A DNA stretch of 61,744 nucleotides from Mesorhizobium sp. B2-4-3. Lineage in GTDB: Bacteria > Pseudomonadota > Alphaproteobacteria > Rhizobiales > Rhizobiaceae. How positions within the stretch are numbered: position 1 is the stretch's first letter; every line of letters begins with the position of its first letter. The stretch spans positions 1 to 61,744 of the forward strand of contig NZ_VFVL01000035.1 in the NCBI RefSeq assembly GCF_006442815.1, given 5' to 3'. The notes below the pieces were generated by a model. That model made no database searches. It worked only from the letters and a program-made list of their open reading frames with translations, and was not told the origin of the DNA. Positions 1 through 8,936 of this stretch are shown here, in pieces. Made by a program: the position numbers and the translations under genes.

Positions 1-1005
1 ATGGGAAACTGTTCGCGATGTCTTCGCACACCTGTTCGCGATGTCCCCAGTCCATACACCCCCTTGTGGGGGAGATGCCTGGCAAGGCAGAGGGGGGCGC
101 TGTCCCGCCAGCCTGTCAGTTGCTTGCGCCCTGTCGCGCAAGAGCCAGAGGACGGCGTTCCTTCGCGCCCCCCTCTGTCCTGCCGGACATCTCCCCCACA
201 AGGGGGGAGATCAGCCGCCACCGCGGCCATCGCCAAAGCTGCCCCCGCCGCTCTCGCATTCGCCTTGCTCCTCCTAACTTGGGAACTCTACGCCCGCCTT
301 GGCGGCATCGCCCCCACCGTCCTGCCGGCACCCTCGCGCGTGCTGGCGCAGGCCTGGGAGAACCGCGCGGCGCTGGCCGACAACACGCTTCCCACCCTCC
401 GCGCCACGCTCTCCGGCTTTGCCTGCTCGCTCGTCGCCGCCTTCATCCTTTCGGCGCTGGTCGATTTCCTTCCCGCGTTGCGCCGCGCGCTGTTTCCGCT
501 GCTCATCGCCAGCCAGACCTTGCCGCTGGTGGCGATCGCGCCGCTGGTGGTGCTGTGGTTCGGCTTCGGGCTGCTGCCAAAAATCCTGCTCGTGGCGCTG
601 GTCACCTTCTTCCCGATGATGGTGGCATTGGTCGAGGGCTATGCCGCCACAGCCAAGGAGATCAGCCAGATGCTCGCCGCCATGGGAGCAGGGCGCTGGC
701 GCATCTTTTGGCTGGCGCGGCTGCCGTCGGCGCTGCCCTATTTCTTCGCCGGACTGCGCATCTCCATCACTTATGCCGTGGTGGGCGCCATCTTCGCCGA
801 ATATGCGGGCGCCGCGAAGGGGCTCGGCATCTACATGCTCAGCGCCAAGAACAATTTCCGCCCCGACCTGGTGCTTGCCGCCGTCGCGGTCAGCTCGGCG
901 CTGACGCTGGCGCTGTTCGGCCTTGCCGTGCTCGTCCAGCGTCTCGCCATGCCTTGGGAACGTGCAGACGGCAGATCCGATCCTTCCGCCGCAGGCCGGC
1001 CATGA
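1..1005 (+). CDS. thiX: ABC transporter permease, thiamine-precursor/nitrate/taurine type (5' end disturbed)
   Basis: Inner-membrane permease of the BPD_transp_1 family. From about residue 75 the frame looks like a normal member of some 250 residues: a first membrane helix, the stretch LPAPSRVL typical after it, further helices, and the EAA-type loop around residues 220-240 (EGYAATAKEISQMLAAMGAG). The stop overlaps the ATPase start by 4 bp (ATGA). The first 70 or so codons are not protein-like: they come from an inverted pair of R1 repeats and a possible IS end. No convincing start codon lies where family members begin; a TTG at 265 is the nearest. The gene may therefore be 5'-disrupted, or may use a start supplied by the repeat. 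The family is clear; the substrate is inferred from the binding protein downstream. Confidence 0.8.
   Translation: MGNCSRCLRTPVRDVPSPYTPLWGRCLARQRGALSRQPVSCLRPVAQEPEDGVPSRPPLSCRTSPPQGGRSAATAAIAKAAPAALAFALLLLTWELYARLGGIAPTVLPAPSRVLAQAWENRAALADNTLPTLRATLSGFACSLVAAFILSALVDFLPALRRALFPLLIASQTLPLVAIAPLVVLWFGFGLLPKILLVALVTFFPMMVALVEGYAATAKEISQMLAAMGAGRWRIFWLARLPSALPYFFAGLRISITYAVVGAIFAEYAGAAKGLGIYMLSAKNNFRPDLVLAAVAVSSALTLALFGLAVLVQRLAMPWERADGRSDPSAAGRP
9..45. repeat. 14-bp direct repeat, possible insertion-sequence end
   Basis: CTGTTCGCGATGTC occurs at 9-22 and again at 32-45, 23 bp apart. Short tandem repeats of this kind are common at the ends of some IS families. No transposase is visible because the window starts here. 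The IS reading is inferred. Confidence 0.35.
58..214. repeat. R1 inverted pair (MITE-like) within the 5' part of the permease frame
   Basis: Two R1 copies face each other at about 58-116 and 155-214 with a spacer of about 40 bp. Each has the CTCCCCC/GGGGGAG hairpin and the small second hairpin (GCCT-GGCA-AGGC at 77-88, GTCC-TGCC-GGAC at 177-188). The left copy has the GCTGTCCCGCC extension and the right copy the CGTTCCTTCGCGC extension. Confidence 0.8.
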
Positions 1006-1775
1006 CCCGGCTCGAGCTCCGCGACGTGCGAAAAAACTTCGGCGCGCTCGAGGTGCTGGCCGGCGTCTCGCTCCATGTCGGCCCGGGCGAGTTCGTCTCG
1101 ATCCTCGGTCCCTCCGGCGCCGGCAAGTCGACACTGTTCCAGCTGCTCACCGGCGCGATCCGGGGCGAGGGCGAGATGCGCTTCGACGGCGCGCCGCTCG
1201 ATGGCGCCCGCTTCGCCTTCATGCCGCAGCGCGACGCGCTGATGCCGTGGCGGCGCGTTATCGACAATGCGACGCTGGGACTCGAAGTGCAGGGCACGAA
1301 GCGTCGCGTGGCGCGTGAGCGCGTGGCGCCGCTGTTCGCCGAATTCGGCCTTGCCGGTTTCGAGCGCGCCTGGCCGGCCGAGCTGTCCGGCGGCATGCGC
1401 CAGCGCGCTGCGCTGCTGCGCACCGTGGTGCAGCAGCGCGACATGCTTTTGCTCGACGAGCCGTTCGGCGCACTTGACGCGCTCACCCGCGCGGCCATGC
1501 AGTGTTGGCTGGAGACGATGTGGCGAAACCATCGCTGGACCGCGCTGCTCATCACCCATGACGTGCGCGAAGCCGTGCTTCTGTCCGACCGTATCTATGT
1601 GCTTTCGGCGCGGCCCGCGCGCGTGGTGCGCGAGGTGGCCGTGCCGTTGCCGCGCCCGCGCACCGAGAGCGCAGCGCTTGCCCGCGAGGCCGCCGCGATC
1701 GAGGCCGGCATCCTCGACACCCTGCTTGGCCAATTCGATCCGAACTCCCGACCATCCAATGGAGAATTGAAATGA
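1002..1775 (+). CDS. thiZ: ABC transporter ATP-binding protein of the thiamine-precursor importer
   Basis: Cytoplasmic ATPase of 257 residues that powers the importer. Walker A is GPSGAGKS near residue 40, the Q-loop region FMPQRDALMPW near 73, the ABC signature LSGGMRQR near 130 and Walker B MLLLDEPFGALD near 150. The LMPW stretch after the Q-loop is typical of the SsuB/TauB/ThiZ group. The ATG at 1002 overlaps the permease stop, and the stop overlaps the binding-protein start, so the three genes are translationally coupled. The frame is open upstream to position 18, but that part is a shadow of the permease gene. Confidence 0.92.
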   Translation: MTRLELRDVRKNFGALEVLAGVSLHVGPGEFVSILGPSGAGKSTLFQLLTGAIRGEGEMRFDGAPLDGARFAFMPQRDALMPWRRVIDNATLGLEVQGTKRRVARERVAPLFAEFGLAGFERAWPAELSGGMRQRAALLRTVVQQRDMLLLDEPFGALDALTRAAMQCWLETMWRNHRWTALLITHDVREAVLLSDRIYVLSARPARVVREVAVPLPRPRTESAALAREAAAIEAGILDTLLGQFDPNSRPSNGELK

Positions 1776-2788
1776 CCGACCTGACCCGCCGCCAGGCGCT
1801 GTTTCTGGCCGCCGGCCTGCCTCTTGCCGGGGCCGTGACGCACGCCCTTGCCGCCGCCCTGCAAAAAATCACGGTCGCGCTCGACTGGACCGTCAACACC
1901 AACCACATCGGCCTGTTCGTCGCCCGCGACAAAGGCTTCTATCGCGACGCCGGCCTTGACGTGGAAATCCTGCCCTATGGCGATACCGGCTCGGGCACGC
2001 TGGTCGCCAACCGTGTCGCCGATTTCGGCATTTCCGGCTCGCTCGGCCTCTTCACCCAGAAGAGTGCTGGCGCCGACCTGAAGGCCGTCTACGCCGTCGT
2101 CCAGTCGGAGACCGGCCGCGTCGTCTTCAACGCCGACCGCGCGGTGATCAAAAGCCCGAAAAATCTCGACGGCCTGACCTATGGCGGCTTCGGCAGCGCC
2201 TGGGAAAACGCGCTGCTCTCGACCATCATCCGTCATGACGGCGGCAAGGGCGACTTTTCGACCGTGACGCTAGGGACGTCCGCATACGATGCACTGGCCA
2301 ACGGCTCGGTCGATTTCACGCTGGAAGTCTCGACCTGGGAAGGCGTCGAGGCCGAGCTGAAAGGCCTCAAGCAGCGCAGCTTCCGCTATGCCGATTACGG
2401 CGTGCCGGACGAGCACACCACGCTGATCGTCTCCAGCAATGCCTTCCTTGCCGCCAATCCGAAAGCCGGCGCCGCTTTCGTCAAGGCAACGCGACGTGGC
2501 TATGCCTTCGCGGTCGATCAGGCGCGGGAGGCGGGCGACCTGCTGGTCGCCGCCAACAAGGACACGCTCACCAACCCGGCGCTGATCGATGCCTCGCTGA
2601 AGGCGCTGAACGACGGGCATTTCCTGAAGAGCGCCGATGGCGCCATCGGCACGATGGACAAGGCGAAGATGGAGGCGATGGGCGGGTATCTGTTTGCCTC
2701 GGGGATATTGCTCGACGGCAATGGCAAGGCGCTGAAGGAGAAGCCGGATATCGAGGCATATTTCAGCAACGAGTTTCTGGGCGTCTGA
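1772..2788 (+). CDS. thiY: ABC transporter substrate-binding protein, NMT1/THI5-like (pyrimidine precursor type)
   Basis: Periplasmic binding protein of 338 residues. The N-terminus has a twin-arginine-like signal (TRRQALFLAAG, then a hydrophobic stretch ending in ALA). The mature part begins with the NMT1/THI5 pattern: VALDWTVNTNHIGLFVARDK, then GFYRDAGLDVEILPYGDTGSG. In ThiY-type proteins this motif binds 4-amino-5-hydroxymethyl-2-methylpyrimidine or its formylamino relative. The ATG overlaps the ATPase stop by 4 bp. Riboflavin or other heterocycle importers use the same fold, so the ligand is not certain. Confidence 0.85.
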   Translation: MTDLTRRQALFLAAGLPLAGAVTHALAAALQKITVALDWTVNTNHIGLFVARDKGFYRDAGLDVEILPYGDTGSGTLVANRVADFGISGSLGLFTQKSAGADLKAVYAVVQSETGRVVFNADRAVIKSPKNLDGLTYGGFGSAWENALLSTIIRHDGGKGDFSTVTLGTSAYDALANGSVDFTLEVSTWEGVEAELKGLKQRSFRYADYGVPDEHTTLIVSSNAFLAANPKAGAAFVKATRRGYAFAVDQAREAGDLLVAANKDTLTNPALIDASLKALNDGHFLKSADGAIGTMDKAKMEAMGGYLFASGILLDGNGKALKEKPDIEAYFSNEFLGV

Positions 2789-2844
2789 GAGGACGAAGGA
2801 ACGCGGTGTCGCGCCGGAACCCGTCCGGAAATCCGGTGCGGAGC

Positions 2845-3633
2845 CTAATTCTCAACGATGGCGCGAAGCAGCGCGGTTTTGATGTGCCACCCGGGTTCGC
2901 CATGCAGTAACAGGGCGGCCTCATAGAATCTCGCCATGGCCGGGCACAGGCCCGGGAAGTCCTGGTTGGCGTTCGAGATAGCCTCCATCTCGGCCGACGT
3001 GCCGCCGATCTTTGTGAAAACGTCGGCGACCAGCGACCAGTCCTGATCGCTAGGCACGGCCGCCGGTAGGCCGCTTCTTTTGGCGGCGCCGAAGGCGCGG
3101 AACAGCGTGGCGCCGATCCTGTCCAGGTCAGCCAGGAAATCGTGGCCGGGCGCACTGATCGCGTCCGGCCCGTTGCGCAGGTAATTGTTGCAGGTGGCCG
3201 GTGTTTCGCGCGCCATGACATGATTGAGCATGTCGAGTTGCGCCGAAAGTGCTTCCGAAGCGTTGCTGTCGGGGGTCGTGGGTAGGAGTGGCGCATATCT
3301 GTGCCTGAGATCGGCGACCGCCTGTCTGCTCACATTGCGCACATCCTGCGCGTTGCCCGAACGGGCGGCGGCCATGATCTTCTGCAGCATCGCATCGTAG
3401 TCGTCCGGAAAATCCCGGGCGATAGCCTCGAATATCTGGAGACCCTGCTTCCGGATCTCGGCATCGATGTCGGCGGCGGTCAGCGGTTGGGGCGGCTTCA
3501 CCACCGACTGATAGTGGTGATATCTGCCGCCGCCGAACATCGCTGGCATCACGTCAGACCCAACGATACTTACGGGGATGACCGCCACCACTTGCAACCA
3601 TTTCCACGGTGACATCCGCCTGCGCTCCGACAC
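2845..3633 (-). CDS. hypothetical protein with one N-terminal membrane segment
   Basis: 262 residues. A hydrophobic segment (LQVVAVIPVSIVGSDVMPAMF, shown here as seen) near residues 13-33 looks like a membrane anchor or an uncleaved signal. The rest is soluble and mostly helical, with an early IDAEIRKQGLQIFEAIARD stretch and two isolated cysteines. No family was recognised. The start lies 4 bp after the stop of the large TPR gene, so the two share a transcript, and the protein may be a partner of that TPR protein in the cell envelope. That role is inference from position only. Confidence 0.7.
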   Translation of the reverse strand: MSERRRMSPWKWLQVVAVIPVSIVGSDVMPAMFGGGRYHHYQSVVKPPQPLTAADIDAEIRKQGLQIFEAIARDFPDDYDAMLQKIMAAARSGNAQDVRNVSRQAVADLRHRYAPLLPTTPDSNASEALSAQLDMLNHVMARETPATCNNYLRNGPDAISAPGHDFLADLDRIGATLFRAFGAAKRSGLPAAVPSDQDWSLVADVFTKIGGTSAEMEAISNANQDFPGLCPAMARFYEAALLLHGEPGWHIKTALLRAIVEN

Positions 3634-3637
3634 CTGC

Positions 3638-6600
3638 TCACTCCGCTCCGAGGCTCAGCGCTTTGTTGCGGTCGGCTTCGGCGCGTTTGCGATTGCCCTT
3701 GGCCTCCCATGCTTTGCTTCGCGCCTCATATAGCCGGGCGAAGTTCGGATTGAGCTCTATGCCTTTGCTGAGGTCGGCAATCGCTCCGTCATAGTCCCCT
3801 CTGGTTTTCCGGATCACGCCGCGACCATAGTAGCCGGACACGTTTTTGGGATCGAGAACGAGCGCCTTTTGGAAGTCGCCGTATGCGCCATCGATGTCAT
3901 GCCGGCTCATCCGTACTAAACCGCGATCCGCATGAATCTTCGCTTCGGTAGGGGCAAGGCTGACGGCTTTGTCGTAATCGGCCAGAGCCTGCTCAAAGTT
4001 GCGTTTCAAGGTAAGGCTTTGAGCACGGCCGTAATAGGCTGCGGCATTGTTCGGATCGAGGTCGATCGCCTGGTCGAATTCTGCGATGGCGCGGTCATAG
4101 TCGCCCTTCTCCTGCAGCGCACGACCCTGTTTGAAGAACACCAGGGCGCTTGCCTGTTTGATGCCTTGTGAGAGGGAATCTAGGCCGAGCGCCTCCTTGG
4201 TGGACTTGGCGGGCTGGCTCGAGCGAGATGCCCTCTCCTTTGCGGCCATCGCCAGTTTTCGACCCTGACGGGCCATTTCGGATTTAGGATCGAGCTCGAG
4301 CGCCCGGTCGAGATCGGCGGCGGCGCGGTCGAAATCACCCATGGAGTACCAGGTGCTGCCGCGGCCGAAATAAAACGGGGCATAGTCCGGTTTCATCTCG
4401 ATCGCACGGTTGAAATCGGCGATCGCCTTTTCCGGCTCGTGCATCTTCACGAGTATAAGAGCGCGGCCGTGATAGGCTGGGATGTAGGATGGATCGATAT
4501 CAAGCGCTCGGTTGAGATCGGCCAGGGCCCCGTCATAGTCGCCCTTTTGCAGGCGCGCCCTGGCGCGCGCCGAATAGGTCGATGGTTCGTTTGGCGCGAG
4601 CGCCACGGCGCGGCTGTATTCAGCGACGGCACGATCGTATTTGCGCTTCTTGTAGGCCGCGTCGCCGCGCTCGAGCGCCGCCACCAAGGCCGCTGGATCC
4701 GGAGCGGCTTCGGCCGTCCCTGCTTCGTTTTCGCCTGTCGCCGCCACCGCTGCCCTGCGGGCTACGGCGTAGTCACCATTGTCGGGGTCTAGCTTGAGCG
4801 CCTGGTCGAAATCGGCGATGGCGCCGGCATAGTCTTTCCGGTCTGCCCGCGCCATGCCGCGCGCATAGTAGCTGGCGTCATGCCCCGGATCGATCCCGAT
4901 CGCCACCGAATAGGCGGCGATGGCGCGCCCGGTGTCGCCCTTGGCGTGCCAGGCCATGCCTTTGCAATAGTGGGCGTCGCGCGCTTTCGGGTCGAGCGTC
5001 GCTGCCCGATCGCAATCACCAAGCGCGCCATCGACGTCGCCGGATGTCACCTTGGCGATGCCCCGGTGAAAATGCGCGGCGGCAAAATTGGGGGCAAGCT
5101 GGATGACCCTGTCGAAGTCGGCGATCGCCTGGCCGTAATCGCGTGTGGCTGCCCTGGCCCTGCCTCGGCCGAAGTAGCCGAAGCGGTTGTCGGGGTCGAG
5201 AACGATCACCAGGTCATATGAGCCGATCGCCTTGTCGTATTTGCCCATGTCCAGCCAGGCATCGCCCCCCAGGATAGCTTGCAGGGCGCGCGGGTCTTTT
5301 GTCTCCAGCGACTTTGCTGCCAGCGTGTCGTCCGTAGCCGCCAAATTCGGACGGACGATTTGTGGCTTTGGAGCAGCGGCCGCCGCCTTCGGCTGCTCAG
5401 GGTCCTGCGACGGTTCAGTTTTGCCCTCATCGCCGGCAGCCTGCTCGTCGCAGCTTGCCGACCGCGTGGAATCCAACTCCACGGCGCGCCGGCAATCCGC
5501 CGCCGCGCCGGCCCTGTCGCCCTTGAGCGTCCTGGCGCGGCTGCGGCCCAGATAGGCGTCGGCATTGTCGGGGTCGAGGCTGATCGCCTTGTCAAAATCG
5601 AGCAGCGCGCCGTCGACGCCGTATTTCGACAACCGCATCTGGGCGCGCTCGAGCAGTGTCTTGGCGGTCGCCGGATCCCCGTTTGGCTGCGTAGCGGTCG
5701 GCTGTTGGCCAGGCAGATTTTCCCAACACGTGCCTGCGCGTTTCCGATCGAGTTCGACCGCTCGCCGGCAATCGCCGATGGCGAGGTCGAAATTGCCGAC
5801 GAGTGCCTCGGCGATCGAGCGGTTGTAATAGGCATCTGCGTTGTAGGGATCGAGGCCGATGACAAAGCTGAATGTATCTATCGCGCCCTTGGGGTCGATC
5901 TGCATCGCCTGCAACCCCGATTTGAGGTTCCAAGCAATGGCGGCGGAGTTATCCTGCTTGGCATATAGTTGCGGCGGCGCATATGTGGGGGGCGGTGTAG
6001 GCTTGGCCGCCTGCTGCTCAGCGGGGACTGGGACATCAGCCTGATTGGTCGCAGTGCTCGGCGACTGCAGCACGGGTTGCCCGTTCGCCCTGCTCTTGCT
6101 GATTTGGACGCTGAGCCTTTCTTTGCGGTAGTCGGCGTTGGCCGGATCGAGCGCGATCGCTTTGTCGAGGTCCGCAATTGCCTTGTCGGGATCCTTCGCC
6201 TCCCAGACGACTGCCCGCTCGAAATACGATTTTGGATCGTCGGAGCTGATGGCAATCGCTTTGTCGAGGTCGGCAAACGCCTCTCGTGAATTGCCGATCT
6301 GGGCCATGGTCATGCCGCGCACGCGGTAAGCTTGGGCGTTGGCCGGATCGCGGCGAACGGCTTCATCCAGATCGGCGATAGCGCGGGCATAATTCTTCTT
6401 TGAGGCCCAGCTCTTGGCGCGGTTGAAGTGGAAAGCGGAACTTGCTGGATTGAGCCGGATCGCCTCGTCGAATGCGGCGATGGCGCGGGTATGGTCGCCC
6501 TTTTCCTGCCACTCTACTCCAATCGCATTTTGAGCAGAAGCTGGGTTCGGGTCGGTCGCGCCGTCGCCCGGCTCACCGAAAGCCTCGACAATCAGTCGCG

Positions 6601-7351
6601 TGCAATCGCGCCCCTTGTCCGCATCGATATTGGCGATGCGCTTGCAATCGGCCTTGGCTCGCTTGCGATCACGCTCGGCGATCGATGAGCGGGCGCGGTC
6701 TAGGTAAGGAGCGATAGGGTCAATACGGACGCTCTCCGCTTTGTCGTAGTCGGCCTGGGCTCGCGCTGCGTCGCCCTTGTCTTCCCACACAACGCCGCGC
6801 ACGCCATAGGCCATTTCATTGGCGGGATCGATGTCGATTGCCTTGTCGCAATCGGCGATAGCCCGATCATGCTCGCCTTTCTTATTGAGCGCCAGCGCGC
6901 GATCGGCATATCGGCTTGCGTCATCCGGCGTAAGCGCGATCGCTTTTGTGTAGTCCGCGACGGCCCGGTCGAAATCCCCTTTGCTCTCCCAGGCGATGGC
7001 GCGATTGGTAAATGCGCTGACGTAAGTCGGATCGAGCGCGATCACCTCGTTCATATCGGCGATGAGGTGGGCAATATCGTTCCTCTGTGCATAGGCCAGG
7101 CCGCGCACAAAATAGGCGCTTACGCGAAGATCAGGCACCTCGCCTCTGTCCTCGGCGATTGCGGTGCAGGCGGCAACCTGCCGGTCGGCGGAGACTTTGC
7201 TCTCGCTGAAGCAAGTGTTGTAGTCTTTGCCAGCCGCGAATGTTTTGCTGCCGAAAGCGCCAAGCACAACCACCCCTGCCAGCGCCAGGAGCGGCCCGCG
7301 CGGAACCCAGGCAACAAACGCGCGCTTCAGCGCGCCGGTGCGGCGTGACAT
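3638..7351 (-). CDS. large secreted or membrane-anchored TPR-repeat protein (1237 aa)
   Basis: After a positively charged start and one hydrophobic segment (LLALAGVVVLGAFGSKTFA, about residues 21-39), nearly the whole protein is made of about 25 tetratricopeptide repeats of the form A-x-ADxDKAIxLDPxxAxAYxxRG. Two low-complexity linkers rich in Pro, Gln and Ala (near residues 420-470 and 640-670) split the repeats into three blocks. TPR arrays act as scaffolds for protein contacts. With the signal or anchor this one should face the periplasm. The repeats are very alike, which suggests growth by tandem duplication. No enzyme domain is seen. It is the first gene of a two-gene operon with the 262-residue protein. 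Confidence 0.88.
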   Translation of the reverse strand: MSRRTGALKRAFVAWVPRGPLLALAGVVVLGAFGSKTFAAGKDYNTCFSESKVSADRQVAACTAIAEDRGEVPDLRVSAYFVRGLAYAQRNDIAHLIADMNEVIALDPTYVSAFTNRAIAWESKGDFDRAVADYTKAIALTPDDASRYADRALALNKKGEHDRAIADCDKAIDIDPANEMAYGVRGVVWEDKGDAARAQADYDKAESVRIDPIAPYLDRARSSIAERDRKRAKADCKRIANIDADKGRDCTRLIVEAFGEPGDGATDPNPASAQNAIGVEWQEKGDHTRAIAAFDEAIRLNPASSAFHFNRAKSWASKKNYARAIADLDEAVRRDPANAQAYRVRGMTMAQIGNSREAFADLDKAIAISSDDPKSYFERAVVWEAKDPDKAIADLDKAIALDPANADYRKERLSVQISKSRANGQPVLQSPSTATNQADVPVPAEQQAAKPTPPPTYAPPQLYAKQDNSAAIAWNLKSGLQAMQIDPKGAIDTFSFVIGLDPYNADAYYNRSIAEALVGNFDLAIGDCRRAVELDRKRAGTCWENLPGQQPTATQPNGDPATAKTLLERAQMRLSKYGVDGALLDFDKAISLDPDNADAYLGRSRARTLKGDRAGAAADCRRAVELDSTRSASCDEQAAGDEGKTEPSQDPEQPKAAAAAPKPQIVRPNLAATDDTLAAKSLETKDPRALQAILGGDAWLDMGKYDKAIGSYDLVIVLDPDNRFGYFGRGRARAATRDYGQAIADFDRVIQLAPNFAAAHFHRGIAKVTSGDVDGALGDCDRAATLDPKARDAHYCKGMAWHAKGDTGRAIAAYSVAIGIDPGHDASYYARGMARADRKDYAGAIADFDQALKLDPDNGDYAVARRAAVAATGENEAGTAEAAPDPAALVAALERGDAAYKKRKYDRAVAEYSRAVALAPNEPSTYSARARARLQKGDYDGALADLNRALDIDPSYIPAYHGRALILVKMHEPEKAIADFNRAIEMKPDYAPFYFGRGSTWYSMGDFDRAAADLDRALELDPKSEMARQGRKLAMAAKERASRSSQPAKSTKEALGLDSLSQGIKQASALVFFKQGRALQEKGDYDRAIAEFDQAIDLDPNNAAAYYGRAQSLTLKRNFEQALADYDKAVSLAPTEAKIHADRGLVRMSRHDIDGAYGDFQKALVLDPKNVSGYYGRGVIRKTRGDYDGAIADLSKGIELNPNFARLYEARSKAWEAKGNRKRAEADRNKALSLGAE

Positions 7352-7544
7352 GATTGATCCTCCCCCCGGAGCGACCGCGACTGCTCTCGCGGATGCCTAT
7401 ATAGTTCTGTTTTTGTTCCCTAATGCAAGCAGAAATTGCGGTGGTTGCATTTATGCCCTTGGGTGGGCCAAATGGCGCCTGGCGAGGACCTTGCGAGAGG
7501 GAAGCAAAGCAGCGCTTCAGTTTGGCGGCATCGTTCCCAACGGC

Positions 7545-8177
7545 TCACATATCGATCATCGACCGCTTCACCCGCCCGATGACGGTGATCGCGCCTTCCA
7601 GCTCCGGCGGCGGGATGTCTAGGTAGGACGCCGGCTGGAACGGCGGATTGTCGTTCGGCCGCCAGCGCTTGTAGGTGGCGCGTCCCGTCTCGTCCGAGAT
7701 CACGTAGCAGCCATTGGTCACCAGCCGCTTGTCGCGCAAATTGACGAAGATGATCGAATCCGGCGGCGAGATCTTGTTCATCGACGGACCATCGACGCGC
7801 AGCGCGATCCATTCGCCTTCCTCGAGGTCGGCGGTGGGGATGGTCGGATAGTCGGAGAGGTTGACCACGCTGTCCTGGCTGCCGAGCTCGCCGGCGCTGA
7901 TCCACGACACGATCGGCACGTCGACGGTGATGGGCGAGGGCATGAGACTGACGGGCGCCGCTTCCGCGCCATCGGCATTGAACAGGAGCCAGCCGGGGTC
8001 GACGCCGAACAGCCGGCCGTATTTCTCGGCCGCTTTCCGGGACAAAGGCCGGTTGCCGTTCTCATGGCTGATCAGCGTGTTCTTGTTGATGTCGCGCAAG
8101 GCGCGGGCCGCATCGCTGGGCGAGGCATAGCCGGCCTGGGCGCGCGCCTGCTGCAATCTGTGCCGGGAATCCATCAT
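7545..8177 (-). CDS. XRE-family repressor with S24 (LexA/CI-like) peptidase domain
   Basis: 210 residues. The N-terminal helix-turn-helix (about 1-65) holds SDAARALRDINKNTLISHEN, the C-terminal half is an S24 peptidase fold. ISAGEL is the expected self-cleavage region, GPSM holds the catalytic serine, and TYKRW the probable lysine of the dyad. Members are phage-type repressors that cleave themselves when RecA is activated by DNA damage. The MMDSRHRL start is chosen because it begins the HTH domain; the longer frame to 8288 runs through the operator region. The start codon sits inside one operator half-site (8176-8183), consistent with autoregulation. Confidence 0.88.
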   Translation of the reverse strand: MMDSRHRLQQARAQAGYASPSDAARALRDINKNTLISHENGNRPLSRKAAEKYGRLFGVDPGWLLFNADGAEAAPVSLMPSPITVDVPIVSWISAGELGSQDSVVNLSDYPTIPTADLEEGEWIALRVDGPSMNKISPPDSIIFVNLRDKRLVTNGCYVISDETGRATYKRWRPNDNPPFQPASYLDIPPPELEGAITVIGRVKRSMIDM

Positions 8178-8268
8178 CGTACAAAATGCCTGAGAATAAT
8201 CGTCCAAAGTGTACGATTTTGCTTGCGCGTCATTCGTACATATCGTACGCTTAGCGCATGATCGTACA
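8176..8268. promoter_or_regulatory. operator cluster: five TCGTAC half-sites between divergent repressor and Cro-like genes
   Basis: The octamer ATCGTACA, or close variants, occurs at 8176-8183, 8210-8217 (inverted, TGTACGAT), 8233-8240 (TTCGTACA), 8242-8249 (ATCGTACG) and 8261-8268. All lie in the gap between the repressor at 8177 and the Cro-like gene at 8258, or just inside those genes. Such repeated half-sites fit a CI/Cro-style bidirectional switch. The motif is seen directly; binding is inferred. Confidence 0.7.
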
Positions 8269-8539
8269 TTCCGCAAGCTCTTCCGCATCGCCCGTCGGCG
8301 GATCCGCCCAGCCCGCCCGCATTCCGGAGCTTATTGATTCCTGGCAGGGCATCGGTGCCTTCGCCGCCGACATCGGCTGCGGCTACGAGGCGGCGCGGCA
8401 GATGCGCCGGCGCGGCCGCATCGCGCCGCAACACTGGCCGCATGTGGTGGCGGCAAGCCGCAGGCACGGCATCGCCGGCGTCAGCTGCGAATGGCTGGCC
8501 AGCCATGCCGCGGCCACCGTGCAAGGGGAGGCGGCATGA
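8258..8539 (+). CDS. Cro-like small DNA-binding protein (carph-isopro type HTH)
   Basis: 93 residues. The central part, IDSWQGIGAFAADIGCGYEA followed by ARQMRRRGRIAPQHWPHVV, has the pattern of short Cro-like proteins: a helix, a turn, a recognition helix ending in R-R-G-x-I-P/A, then W. It starts 80 bp from and divergent to the S24 repressor, with an operator half-site immediately after the start codon. It probably acts as the counter-repressor of that switch. Its stop overlaps the next start by 4 bp (ATGA). The assignment rests on motif and context. Confidence 0.65.
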   Translation: MIVHSASSSASPVGGSAQPARIPELIDSWQGIGAFAADIGCGYEAARQMRRRGRIAPQHWPHVVAASRRHGIAGVSCEWLASHAAATVQGEAA

Positions 8540-8850
8540 ACGCGCGTCCCTCGATCCCTGAATTCCAATCGATCCCTGAATTCCAATCGCCCGGACTGTC
8601 CTCCTCCCCGGTCCGGGCGCTTTCTGGGGCTTGCGCCCCGGATCCGGACGAACCGCCCGCACCCCGGTTCGCCGGAGCGGCCGGAGCCGTTCCTCCCCCG
8701 GCTCCGGCCGCCACTTGTGGCGGCGCATCTTGCATCCGCACCGAGGACGGCACCGTCATCCTGTTCGACCGGGCGACGGGCCTTGCGGTGTCGGGCCTGA
8801 CGCGCGCCGCGGCCGAGGCAGCGCTGCTTCGGCTGACCGGCGCCGCCTGA
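8536..8850 (+). CDS. hypothetical protein, Pro/Ala-rich N-terminus
   Basis: 104 residues, coupled by a 4-bp overlap to the Cro-like gene. The N-terminus carries a duplicated SIPEFQ unit from an 18-bp tandem repeat (about 8552-8587), followed by a Pro/Ala-rich linker. The C-terminus (IRTEDGTVILFDRATGLAVS) is a small beta-rich segment. No family was recognised. Position suggests an accessory of the phage-like control region. Confidence 0.6.
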   Translation: MNARPSIPEFQSIPEFQSPGLSSSPVRALSGACAPDPDEPPAPRFAGAAGAVPPPAPAATCGGASCIRTEDGTVILFDRATGLAVSGLTRAAAEAALLRLTGAA

Positions 8851-8936
8851 CTTCAACCGATCGCTGACCTGATTGCGGCCTCGCGGCCGAACCCTGGCGC
8901 TCGTCCGCGCCTTCGACAAGCAAATGGAATGAGAAG

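Noticed and set aside
274..1134. Long frames antisense to the importer genes
   Set aside because: Arg/Gly-rich translations without motifs; shadows of GC-rich coding DNA.
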